Of a DNA stretch of 64,000 bases, positions 26,951-35,438 are shown piece by piece. The stretch's first letter is position 1; each line of letters begins with the position of its first letter. This DNA comes from Streptomyces sp. NBC_00190 (lineage in GTDB: Bacteria; Actinomycetota; Actinomycetes; Streptomycetales; Streptomycetaceae). The notes beneath the pieces were generated by a model. The model did no database searches and had not been told where the DNA came from. It saw nothing but the letters and a program-made list of their open reading frames with translations. The position numbers and the translations under genes were made by a program. The DNA lies in assembly GCF_036203305.1 (NCBI RefSeq), contig NZ_CP108131.1, forward strand, positions 4,774,001-4,838,000. The letters are read 5' to 3'.

Positions 26951-29299
26951 ATGTCGAAGCCGGAGCACGGGACGCCTGCGGCGAAGCCCGAGGATGAGGG
27001 AGCTGCGGCTCCGGCTGCGCCGGCCGAGGCCGCGCCTGCTGGGGGTGCGAAGCCCGCGGCTGCGAAGCCGGGGCTGACGAAGGCCAAGGCCGAGGAGGGG
27101 AAGCCCGTGGCCAAGGCCGGGGCCGATGCCGTGGCCGAGGACGCGAAGGCCGTGGCCAAGGCCGAAGACGTCAAGGACGCGCCTGGGCCTGGGGCGAAGC
27201 CCGAGGCGGCCAAGGCCGACCTGGCGAAGCCCAGGGCCGAGGCGGCCAAGGCCGACCTGGCGAAGCCCGTCAATTCCGTGGTGGAGAAGGCCGATGCCGT
27301 GGCCGCCGAGGTCAAGGCCAGGGCCGAGGCCGCCAAGTCGGCCGGGAACGGCGAGGACAAGGGCCGGCTGCTCGCGGGCCGCTACCGGCTGGGTGCCGTG
27401 CTCGGCAAGGGCGGCATGGGTACCGTCTGGCGCGCCGAGGACGAGACCCTCGGCCGGATCGTCGCCGTCAAGGAACTCCGCTTCGGCACCGGGGTCGACG
27501 AGGACGAGAAGCGCCGTCTGATCACCCGTACCCTCCGCGAGGCCAAGGCCATCGCCCGGATCCGGAGCGGGGGCGCGGTCACCGTCTTCGACGTCGTCGA
27601 CGAAGACGGCCGCCCCTGGATCGTCATGGAGCTCATCGAGGGCCCCTCGCTCGCCGAGTTCATCCGGGAGAACGGTCCCCTCACCCCGCACCGCGCCGCC
27701 GAGGTCGGCCTTGCGGTGCTCGACGTCCTGCGCGCCGCGCACGGCCAGGGCATCCTGCACCGGGACGTCAAACCGTCCAACGTGCTCATCGCCGCCACCG
27801 GCCGCGTCGTCCTCACCGACTTCGGCATCGCGCAGGTCGAGGGCGACCCCTCCGTCACCTCCACCGGCATGCTCGTCGGCGCGCCCTCGTACATCTCCCC
27901 GGAGCGCGCCCGCGGTTACAAGCCCGGTCCGCCCGCCGACATGTGGTCGCTCGGCGGTCTGCTGTACGCCGCCGTCGAGGGCGTGCCCCCGTACGACAAG
28001 GGCTCCGCCCTCGCCACCCTCACCGCCGTGATGACCGAGCCGGTGGAGCCGCCCAAGAACGCGGGCCCGCTCACCGAGGTCATCTACGGCCTGCTCGCCA
28101 AGGACCCGGCCCAGCGGCTCGACGACGTCCGGGCGCGGGCGATGCTCACCGCCGTCGTCAACGCGCCCGAGCCCGCACCGGCCCCCGTTGCGGCCCCGGC
28201 CGCCGAGGAGACCCGGCAGATATCGCTCGCGGACGCCAAGGCGGCCGCGGAGCAGGCGGCCGCGGACAAGGCCGCCGAGAAGGCGGCGAAGAAGGAACGC
28301 GAGCGGCGGGAGCGCGAGCAGCGCGAACGCGCCCGCGCCGCGCTGAAGGCGGCCCGCAAGGCGGCGGCGGTGGCCACCGCCACCACGGCCGCCTCGGCCG
28401 CGGAGGCACCCGCGTCCGAACCCAAGCCCAAGCCCACGGCAAAGACCTCCCCGGTGGCGGCCCCGCTCACCGACGTCATGCCGCGCCGCACCATCGTGCT
28501 CGCGATAGCCGCCGTCGTGGTCGTACTCGCGGCCGTCGGCTCGCTCATCGTCTACGCCTTCAACGGCGACGACACCGACGGCCGCAAGGATGAGGGCAAG
28601 GGCGGCAAGACCAACCCGTCCGCGTCCGCCGCCCAGTCCCCGGGCACCGCCCCGCAGTCCTCGCCGCAGACTTCGGCGAAGCCCGGCGAGCAGGGCGGGA
28701 CCAATGGCAATGCCACCCCGGGCGCCCAGACCCAGGGCCAGACCCAGGGCCAGACCCAGGGCCAGACCCAGGGCCAGGGCCAGCAGACCCCGGCCGCCGG
28801 CCAGGGCCAGGGCACCACGTCCGGCGGAGCGGGCGGCGGAATCCCGGCGGGTTACGCCCTCCAGCAGGACTTCGGGTTCCACTTCTCGATGGTGATGCCC
28901 GAGGGCTTCAAGCAGACGGGCATAGCGGGGGAGAACTCCGGCGCCATATACAGCCGTGACGGCGGATTCCCGCGCATCCAGGTCGACCACACCGCCAGTC
29001 CCGGTGACGACGCCCGCGCTGCCTGGGCCGATTCGGTCAAGCCGACGGCGAGCAGCAGTCAGAACTACCGGCACATCAGGATCGACACGGTGCAGTACAG
29101 GGGCTACCCGACTGTCGCGGACTGGGAGTTCGAGCGGGACCAGAAGGGGATCAGGGTCCGCGTGCTCAACCGCGGCTTCAAGGTCGACGCCAAGAACGGC
29201 TACGCGATCATGATCAGCTGCGCCGCCGACCAGTGGGACGGCGCCGAGTGCACGCAGATGCGCAACGTCGCCTTCGAGACCTTCAAGCCGCTCGGCTGA
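26951..29299 (+). CDS. PknB-type receptor Ser/Thr kinase 1
   Basis: A 782-residue transmembrane protein kinase. Residues ~1-142 form a low-complexity Ala/Lys/Glu region. The kinase domain (~143-400) has GKGGMGTVW, VAVKEL (catalytic Lys), HRDVKPSNVL and DFGIAQ, so it should be active. A juxtamembrane Ala/Arg/Glu-rich coiled segment is followed by one membrane helix (IVLAIAAVVVVLAAVGSLIVYAF, ~515-538). Outside, a Gln/Gly/Thr repeat (five TQGQ units) leads to a C-terminal domain (~633-782) with FHFSMVMPEGFKQTG, related to the domains of the next two genes. ATG 26951 follows GAGGGGAC. First of three same-strand paralogues. Confidence 0.93.
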   Translation: MSKPEHGTPAAKPEDEGAAAPAAPAEAAPAGGAKPAAAKPGLTKAKAEEGKPVAKAGADAVAEDAKAVAKAEDVKDAPGPGAKPEAAKADLAKPRAEAAKADLAKPVNSVVEKADAVAAEVKARAEAAKSAGNGEDKGRLLAGRYRLGAVLGKGGMGTVWRAEDETLGRIVAVKELRFGTGVDEDEKRRLITRTLREAKAIARIRSGGAVTVFDVVDEDGRPWIVMELIEGPSLAEFIRENGPLTPHRAAEVGLAVLDVLRAAHGQGILHRDVKPSNVLIAATGRVVLTDFGIAQVEGDPSVTSTGMLVGAPSYISPERARGYKPGPPADMWSLGGLLYAAVEGVPPYDKGSALATLTAVMTEPVEPPKNAGPLTEVIYGLLAKDPAQRLDDVRARAMLTAVVNAPEPAPAPVAAPAAEETRQISLADAKAAAEQAAADKAAEKAAKKERERREREQRERARAALKAARKAAAVATATTAASAAEAPASEPKPKPTAKTSPVAAPLTDVMPRRTIVLAIAAVVVVLAAVGSLIVYAFNGDDTDGRKDEGKGGKTNPSASAAQSPGTAPQSSPQTSAKPGEQGGTNGNATPGAQTQGQTQGQTQGQTQGQGQQTPAAGQGQGTTSGGAGGGIPAGYALQQDFGFHFSMVMPEGFKQTGIAGENSGAIYSRDGGFPRIQVDHTASPGDDARAAWADSVKPTASSSQNYRHIRIDTVQYRGYPTVADWEFERDQKGIRVRVLNRGFKVDAKNGYAIMISCAADQWDGAECTQMRNVAFETFKPLG
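28727..28786 (+). repeat. 12-bp tandem repeat inside kinase 1
   Basis: Five perfect copies of CAGACCCAGGGC in frame, encoding QTQG units of the extracellular linker. Perfect identity suggests recent slippage expansion and probable length variation between strains. Confidence 0.9.
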
Positions 29300-29378
29300 C
29301 CTCGGGACGCGGGCGGCCCCGGCGACGTATCGTGGCGGTGGGGCCGCGGGGGACCCCACCGCACTCGGGGGAGGCGAT

Positions 29379-31874
29379 GTGGAGGAGTACGCGGGCCGGA
29401 TCCTGGCTCACCGCTACCGTCTGCCGCTCCCGCCGTCGGACGAGTACGAACTGGTGGAGACCCGGGCCTTCGACACCCGCAGCGGGCAGGAAGTCCTGGT
29501 GCGGCAGGTGCCGTTGCCGGAGGTCGTGGACGCCGAGCTGCTGGACGGGCAGCGGGCCGTCCCGGCGGCGGGGCGCCGCGCTCCGGGCGACCTGCCGGCC
29601 GTGCGGCGCGCGATCGAGGCGGCGCAGGCCGCGGCCTCCATCCCCGACCATCCCCGGCTGGACCAGGTCTTCGACGTGTTCGCCGAGGACGGGTCGCTGT
29701 GGATAGTGAGCGAACTGGTCCCGGCCAGGCCGCTGGCGGCGCTGATAGCCGATGAACCGCTGAGCCCCTACCGGGCGGCGGAAGTGGCCTCGGACGTGCT
29801 GACCGCGCTGCGGGTGCTGCACGCGCACGGCTGGACCCACCGGAACATCACCGTGCGGACCGTGCTCGTCTGCGACGACGGCCGGGTCGTGCTGACCGGC
29901 CTCGCGGCCGGTGCGGCGGAGGAGGCCCTCTGCGGGTACGACCCCGTCCCGGGCACCGCCGAAGGCGAGGCCTCCGGCGGCGGCGCGGGGTGGGGCGGCC
30001 CGCGCACCCCGGCGGCTCGGGAGACCGGGCCGGGTGAAGGACTCGACCGCGGGACCGTCGCGGAGACGGGGGCCGTCGGCCCCGGCAACCCGGGGCGGGA
30101 CCGTCCGGGCGCTTCGGCAGACTACGGGCCCGGCCACGGGCCCGGGCCCGACGCCGGATACGCGCCGCTGGTGGCCCCGGGGTACGACACCGGGCCGCGG
30201 TACACCGATCACATCACCCCCGTACGCCCCCAGGAGCAGCCCGACCTCAACGCCGCCGCGCGCGCCGGGGCCATCGCCGCGTACCGGGCCGGGGCGCGGG
30301 CGGCCGCCGCCAAGGTCGGCGAGCAGCGCAGGACCGAGCCCGTGGTCGTGCCGGAGCCGAGGCCGCAGGGGTCGACCCTCCCACAGGGATACTCGTACCC
30401 GTACGGCGGCCCGGAGACCGGCGCCGCCGCCTGGCACGGGGCCACCCCCCGCCGCCCGGCCCTCTCCCCGCCCGACCGTGAGCCCGACCAGGAGCCGGAG
30501 CCGGAGCCCGTACCCGCCCTGGAGCCCGCGCCCGCCCTGGAGCCCGCGCCGGAGCCGGAGCCCGGGCCGCAGCCGCCCGTGCTCCCCGCCCAGCTCGCGC
30601 TCCCGCAGGGCTACCGCCAGGCCGACACCGCACCGGCGCGACCGCAGCCGCAGGCGGGCCCCGGACCGGGCTCCGGTTCCGGCTGGGCCGGGCCCCGGAG
30701 CGGGCTGGACGCCGAGCGCGCGCGCCAGACGCGGATGGCCGTCGTCGGAGCCGTCACCGAGCGGTGGGCCCCCGAGCAGGCCGGTCCCGTGCACGGGCAC
30801 TGGCAGCTGGCGCCCCCCATCGGGCCCGCCACCGACCTCTGGGCGCTCGGCGCGCTGCTGTACCGCGCGGTCCAGGGCCACGCCCCGTACCCCGAGGAAA
30901 GCGTCGCCGAGCTCGTCGAGATGGTCTGCGCCGAGCCGCCCGCCTTCGCGGAGGAGTGCGGCGCGCTCCGCCCGGTCGTGGAGTCGCTGCTGCGTCAGGA
31001 CCCGGAAGAGCGGCCCGATTTCGAGGAGCTGCGCGGCTGGCTGCGCTCGCTCGTACGCTCCGCACCCGAACCCGAGGCCGGCTTCGCCGTGCTCCCGATG
31101 CCGGAGCCGGATCCCGCGCGGCTGCCCGTCGTACGCCGCCGCGGCGAACTCCACGGGCGCCACCGCAATCCCACGGCCACCCGCAAGTCCCGCTCCCTGG
31201 GCCGGACCCTGCTCGTCGGCATCCTGGTCCTGCTCGCCGGGGCCGTGGCGTACGCGATGCTGTTCATGCCCCGGTCCGCCGAGCCGGGGGAACAGGGCAG
31301 CAGCGGGCAGGCAACGCCGAAGCAGAGCCCGTCCCAGGTGCCCACCGGCACTCCCGAGTCCAAGCCCGCGCCCCAGACCACCACGCCGCCCGCGACCGCT
31401 CCGACGGCAGCGCCGGCCCCCGCCCCGGCCGGCTACACCACCCAGCAGGACCCGGAGCACTTCGAGATCGCGGTCCCCGACGGCTGGGAGCGCCGCGGCA
31501 TCAACGAGGCCGGCCAGGTGCGCTACACCGGGGGGCAGTTCACCCTGACCGTCGTCCCCGGCCGGGACAAGGTCGAGGGGAACCCGGACCCGGCGGCGTA
31601 CCAGAAGGACAAGCAGCAGGAGCTGGCCCCGTACCGGAGCTCCACCTGGGCCACCGTCGGCGACGTCAAGACCACCAAGGTCGGGCAGCAACTGCGTGCC
31701 ACGGGCCGCTACACGTGGATCGACGGCACCGGCCGCAACGTCTTCGCCCGCAATTTCGTCGTCGCGCTCGGCGGCAGCTACCACGTCGTGATGGTGACGG
31801 GCCCGGAGGACGAACAGAGCAAGGTCACCGAAGTTTTCGAGAAGGCCACGGCGAGTTACAAGTCGGGGGGTTGA
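29379..31874 (+). CDS. Transmembrane pseudokinase with internal insertion
   Basis: An 831-residue protein with the same overall plan as its neighbours but with kinase motifs lost. The Lys of the VAIK position is Arg (VLVRQVPL), HRDxKxxN reads HRNITVRT, and DFG reads TGL near residue 172, so phosphotransfer is not expected. Between the catalytic-loop and APE-like regions a ~275-residue Pro/Glu/Gly-rich insertion occurs (about 180-455), after which RWAPEQAG and DLWALGALLYRAVQGHAPYP resume the C-lobe. One membrane helix (TLLVGILVLLAGAVAYAML, ~607-625) and an extracellular domain with EHFEIAVPDGWERRG follow. Probably a scaffold or allosteric partner of the flanking kinases. Confidence 0.88.
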   Translation: MEEYAGRILAHRYRLPLPPSDEYELVETRAFDTRSGQEVLVRQVPLPEVVDAELLDGQRAVPAAGRRAPGDLPAVRRAIEAAQAAASIPDHPRLDQVFDVFAEDGSLWIVSELVPARPLAALIADEPLSPYRAAEVASDVLTALRVLHAHGWTHRNITVRTVLVCDDGRVVLTGLAAGAAEEALCGYDPVPGTAEGEASGGGAGWGGPRTPAARETGPGEGLDRGTVAETGAVGPGNPGRDRPGASADYGPGHGPGPDAGYAPLVAPGYDTGPRYTDHITPVRPQEQPDLNAAARAGAIAAYRAGARAAAAKVGEQRRTEPVVVPEPRPQGSTLPQGYSYPYGGPETGAAAWHGATPRRPALSPPDREPDQEPEPEPVPALEPAPALEPAPEPEPGPQPPVLPAQLALPQGYRQADTAPARPQPQAGPGPGSGSGWAGPRSGLDAERARQTRMAVVGAVTERWAPEQAGPVHGHWQLAPPIGPATDLWALGALLYRAVQGHAPYPEESVAELVEMVCAEPPAFAEECGALRPVVESLLRQDPEERPDFEELRGWLRSLVRSAPEPEAGFAVLPMPEPDPARLPVVRRRGELHGRHRNPTATRKSRSLGRTLLVGILVLLAGAVAYAMLFMPRSAEPGEQGSSGQATPKQSPSQVPTGTPESKPAPQTTTPPATAPTAAPAPAPAGYTTQQDPEHFEIAVPDGWERRGINEAGQVRYTGGQFTLTVVPGRDKVEGNPDPAAYQKDKQQELAPYRSSTWATVGDVKTTKVGQQLRATGRYTWIDGTGRNVFARNFVVALGGSYHVVMVTGPEDEQSKVTEVFEKATASYKSGG

Positions 31875-31999
31875 GGGGAGCCTGACGGGCGGTCAGTACG
31901 GCGATTGCGTCACAGTGCCGCCTTTCCGCGGCCGGGCGGTTCCGACAGCCCCCATGGGCTCCGTAATCTGGCCTGAAGTGCAGAGAGCGGCGGGGTTTC

Positions 32000-33697
32000 G
32001 TGGAACAGCAGACAGGTGGGGGCGCCGTGCTGGCGGGCCGGTATCGGCTCGTCGAGCCGATCGGCCGCGGCGGCATGGGCAAGGTGTGGCGCGCGCATGA
32101 CGAGTTGCTCCACAGGACCGTCGCCGTCAAGGAACTGACGGCTGGTCTGTACGTGGCCCAGGCCGACCGGGACGTCATGCACGCCCGGACGCAGAAGGAG
32201 GCCCGGGCCGCGGCCCGGATCCAGCATCCGGCGGTCGTCACCGTCCACGACGTGCTGGAGCACGACGACCGGCCGTGGATCGTCATGGAGTACATCGACG
32301 GACCCTCGCTCGCGGACGCGGCCAAGGCGGCCGGGCGGATCGAGCCCCGCGAGGCGGCCAGGATCGGGCTCCACGTGCTGGGCGCGCTGCGCGCCGCGCA
32401 CGCGGTGGGCGTACTCCACCGGGACGTGAAGCCGGGCAACGTGCTGCTCGCCAAGGACGGCCGGGTGCTGCTCACGGACTTCGGTATCGCCGCGATCGAG
32501 GGCGACTCGTCCATCACGCGCACCGGCGAGATCGTCGGCTCCATCGACTACCTGGCCCCCGAGCGGGTCACCGGCGCGACCCCCGGCACGGCCTCCGACC
32601 TGTGGTCGCTGGGCGCCACCCTGTACACGGCCGTGGAGGCGCGCTCGCCGTTCCGTCGCACCTCGCCGATCTCCAGCCTCCAGGCCGTGGTGAACGACGA
32701 ACCGCCGGCGCTGCGCCAGGCCGGTGCGCTGGGGCCGGTCATCACCGCCCTGCTGCGCAAGGATCCGGCGGAGCGGCCGACGGCCGAGGAAGCCGAGCGG
32801 ATGCTGATCGAGGCGATGGAGGGCCGGGCGCCGAAGGCCGCCCAGGCGTACGTGCCGACGCGCGCGGTGACGTCGCAGGAACTCGCTCCGGCCCAGGAGC
32901 AGCAGCAGGAGGCGGCCCCGACGGGGGACGTCGCGCAGACGGCCGCGCTGCCGGAACCGTCGGCGACCTCGACCTCGACCTCGACCTCGACCTCCACCTC
33001 CACCTCGACCGCGACGGCGACCGAGGCCGGGGCGGTGTCCGCCCCCGCCCGCCCGGCCCCGGGCCGGCTCAAGCGTGCCGCGGCGGTCGCCCTGGTGGCG
33101 GCGCTGCTCGGCGGCGGCGGTGTCTTCGGCGTGCTCAAGTTCACCGATGACTCGAACAAGGGCGGCGGCTCGGACAAGAACGCGAGCGCCCCCGACCAGC
33201 AGGGCGATGACGACTCCACGCCGGACGAGGCCGATGCCGTGCCGGCCGGATGGACCGAGGTCACCGACCCGACCGGCTTCACCCTCTTCGTCCCGGAGGG
33301 CTGGAAGCGTCAGATGGACGGCAACCAGATCGACTACACCCCGGACAACGGAAAGCACTTCATCCGGATCGCCACCGACTCCACCCCGGACTATGCGACC
33401 CCGCACGAGCACCTGGTCGACCTGGAGAAGCAGGTGGCGAAGCGGACTGACTACAAGAAGCAGCGGCTGAACCAGAACACCTTCCGCGACACCGTCCGGG
33501 CCGCGCTGTGGGAGTTCAGCTGGACCGAGAAGGGGACGCAGGCGGGACCGCGCCGGGCCATCGAGCAGATGTACATCGCCCCGGACGGCACCGAGTACGC
33601 GATCTACATGTCGAGCCCCGCCGCCGACTGGGACACGACCCGCCAGCAGTTCGACATCGTGCTCAGCGGCTGGGCACCGCCCGCCGCGAAGCCGTAG
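32000..33697 (+). CDS. PknB-type receptor Ser/Thr kinase 2
   Basis: A 565-residue receptor kinase. The domain at ~13-270 has GRGGMGKVW, VAVKELT, HRDVKPGNVL, DFGIAAIEG and APERVTG, all intact. A Ser/Thr dipeptide tract then precedes one membrane helix (AAAVALVAALLGGGGVFGVL, ~358-378). The extracellular C-terminal domain (~413-565) contains GFTLFVPEGWKRQ, like the domains of the two upstream proteins. No PASTA repeats are present, unlike the PknB of cell division. It starts at GTG 32000; the gap to the pseudokinase is 125 bp. Confidence 0.93.
   Translation: MEQQTGGGAVLAGRYRLVEPIGRGGMGKVWRAHDELLHRTVAVKELTAGLYVAQADRDVMHARTQKEARAAARIQHPAVVTVHDVLEHDDRPWIVMEYIDGPSLADAAKAAGRIEPREAARIGLHVLGALRAAHAVGVLHRDVKPGNVLLAKDGRVLLTDFGIAAIEGDSSITRTGEIVGSIDYLAPERVTGATPGTASDLWSLGATLYTAVEARSPFRRTSPISSLQAVVNDEPPALRQAGALGPVITALLRKDPAERPTAEEAERMLIEAMEGRAPKAAQAYVPTRAVTSQELAPAQEQQQEAAPTGDVAQTAALPEPSATSTSTSTSTSTSTSTATATEAGAVSAPARPAPGRLKRAAAVALVAALLGGGGVFGVLKFTDDSNKGGGSDKNASAPDQQGDDDSTPDEADAVPAGWTEVTDPTGFTLFVPEGWKRQMDGNQIDYTPDNGKHFIRIATDSTPDYATPHEHLVDLEKQVAKRTDYKKQRLNQNTFRDTVRAALWEFSWTEKGTQAGPRRAIEQMYIAPDGTEYAIYMSSPAADWDTTRQQFDIVLSGWAPPAAKP
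32965..33006 (+). repeat. 6-bp tandem repeat inside kinase 2
   Basis: Seven copies of a hexamer (GACCTC five times, then CACCTC twice) encoding an alternating Ser/Thr tract just before the membrane helix. Slippage-prone and possibly phosphorylated. Confidence 0.85.
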
Positions 33698-33706
33698 AAC
33701 CGCGGA

Positions 33707-33739
33707 TTCCGCCAATCCTGCCAGCGATCACTGGCGGAA
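33707..33739. promoter_or_regulatory. Nested inverted repeats upstream of SSADH
   Basis: TTCCGCCA and TGGCGGAA form an 8-bp inverted repeat enclosing GCCAG-N6-CTGGC. It lies about 60 bp before the dehydrogenase start and 10 bp after the kinase 2 stop. It could be a regulator operator or a terminator for the kinase gene; there is no T-run. Confidence 0.45.
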
Positions 33740-33800
33740 ATGGCAAAATCCGGTTACCCACGGGTACCCAAAGGCCCCCGGGCGCAATACGCTCACCGCC

Positions 33801-35429
33801 ATGACGGACTCGCAGGCCCCGGCCCCCCTCCGCACCGCACCGGAACCCACCAACCCGGTCGCCCCGGCCCCGGCCGGCGCCCGCACCGCCGCCGACGTGG
33901 TGACCCCCGACCTGATCGCCCGCCTCACCCGCGGGGTGATCGGCTCCGGCCGCACCGCCAACCACACCCCCTTCACCGGGGACCGGCTGGCCGAGCTCCC
34001 CGAGGCCACCCCCGAGGACGTCGCCGAGGCGTTCGGCCGGGCCCGCGCCGCCCAGCCCGCGTGGGCCGCCCTCCCCGCACGCAAGCGGGCCGCGGTCCTG
34101 CTCCGCTTCCACGACCTGGTCCTCGCCCGGCAGGCCGAGGTCCTCGACCTCATCCAGCTGGAGACCGGCAAGGCCCGCCTGCACGCCCACGAAGAGGTCC
34201 AGGCGGTCGCCGTCTCCGCCCGCCACTACGGCCGCAAGGCCCCCTCGTACCTGCGCCCCAAGGGCCACACGGGCGCGATGCCCACACTCACCAAGGTCAC
34301 CGAGCTGCGCCAGCCGCGCGGGGTCGTCGGCCAGATCGCGCCCTGGAACTACCCGCTGGAGCTCTCCGTCGGTGACGCCCTGCCCGCCTTCGCGGCAGGC
34401 AACGCGCTCGTCATGAAGCCCGACACCGAGACCGCGCTGACCGCCCTGTGGGCCCGCGACCTGCTGATCGAGGCCGGCCTGCCCGCGGAGGTCTTCCAGA
34501 TCGTCCTCGGTGAGGGCCCCGTCGTCGGCCCCGAGGTCGTCCGGCACGCCGACTACGTCTCCTTCACCGGCTCCACCCGCACCGGCCGCGAGGTCGCCCG
34601 GGGCGCGGCCGACCGCCTCGTCGGCGTCACTCTCGAGCTGGGCGGCAAGAACGCGATGCTGGTCCTGCACGACGCCGACATCGAGAAGGCCGCGGCGGGC
34701 GCCGTCCGCGCCTGCTTCTCCTCCGCCGGCCAGCTGTGCATCTCCATCGAGCGGCTCTACGTCCACGCCTCGATCGCCGACGCGTTCGTGGCCCGCTTCG
34801 CCGCCCGGACGAAGGCGATGCGCCTCGGCAAGTCCCTCGCCTACGGCGCCGACATGGGATCGCTCGTCGGCGAGCGCCAGCTGGAGACCGTACAGCGGCA
34901 CGTGGACGAGGCCGTCGCCAAGGGCGCCACCCTCGTCGCGGGCGGCACCGCCCGCCCCGACCTAGGCCCCCTCTTCTACGAGCCCACCATCCTCGACGGC
35001 GTCGAGGCACCCATGGCGGTGTGCGGCGAGGAGACCTTCGGCCCGGTCGTCTCCATCTACCGCTTCACCGACGAGGAGCAGGCGATCGCGGACGCCAACG
35101 CCACCTCCTACGGCCTGAACTCCAGCGTCTGGACCAAGGACTCCCGCCGCGGCCACGCGGTCGCCGCCCGCCTGCGCACCGGCACCGTCAACATCAACGA
35201 GGGCTACGCCCCCGCCTACGGCAGCGCCCAGGCGCCCATGGGCGGCATGAAGGACTCCGGCCTCGGCCGCCGCCACGGCTCCGAGGGCATCCTCAAGTAC
35301 ACCGAGGCCCAGACCGTCGCCCACCAGCGGCTCCTGCCGATGGCGCCCTCGCTGGGCATGGACGACGAGAAGTACGCGGCGTTCATGACCCGCAGCCTCA
35401 AGGTCATGAAGGCTCTCCGACTGCGCTAA
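33801..35429 (+). CDS. Succinate-semialdehyde dehydrogenase (NADP+)
   Basis: An aldehyde-dehydrogenase superfamily enzyme, 542 residues, closest by pattern to actinobacterial GabD2-type succinic semialdehyde dehydrogenases. It contains QIAPWNYPLELSVGDALPA (cofactor region), FTGSTRTGREVA, ELGGKN (general-base Glu) and the catalytic Cys in SSAGQLCISIERL. A 35-residue Ala/Pro-rich N-terminus precedes the fold. The GMC oxidoreductase gene starts 9 bp after its stop, so the two form an operon. The exact aldehyde substrate is inferred from family, not shown. Confidence 0.88.
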   Translation: MTDSQAPAPLRTAPEPTNPVAPAPAGARTAADVVTPDLIARLTRGVIGSGRTANHTPFTGDRLAELPEATPEDVAEAFGRARAAQPAWAALPARKRAAVLLRFHDLVLARQAEVLDLIQLETGKARLHAHEEVQAVAVSARHYGRKAPSYLRPKGHTGAMPTLTKVTELRQPRGVVGQIAPWNYPLELSVGDALPAFAAGNALVMKPDTETALTALWARDLLIEAGLPAEVFQIVLGEGPVVGPEVVRHADYVSFTGSTRTGREVARGAADRLVGVTLELGGKNAMLVLHDADIEKAAAGAVRACFSSAGQLCISIERLYVHASIADAFVARFAARTKAMRLGKSLAYGADMGSLVGERQLETVQRHVDEAVAKGATLVAGGTARPDLGPLFYEPTILDGVEAPMAVCGEETFGPVVSIYRFTDEEQAIADANATSYGLNSSVWTKDSRRGHAVAARLRTGTVNINEGYAPAYGSAQAPMGGMKDSGLGRRHGSEGILKYTEAQTVAHQRLLPMAPSLGMDDEKYAAFMTRSLKVMKALRLR

Positions 35430-35438
35430 GGGGTACCC

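Noticed and set aside
28727..28786. Tandem repeat as a CRISPR array
   Set aside because: Units are 12 bp with no spacers and lie in frame inside a kinase gene.
29283..31784. Open frame of 833 codons antisense to the pseudokinase
   Set aside because: Composition (Gly/Arg/Val/Leu) and lack of any domain show it is a GC-skewed shadow of the real gene.
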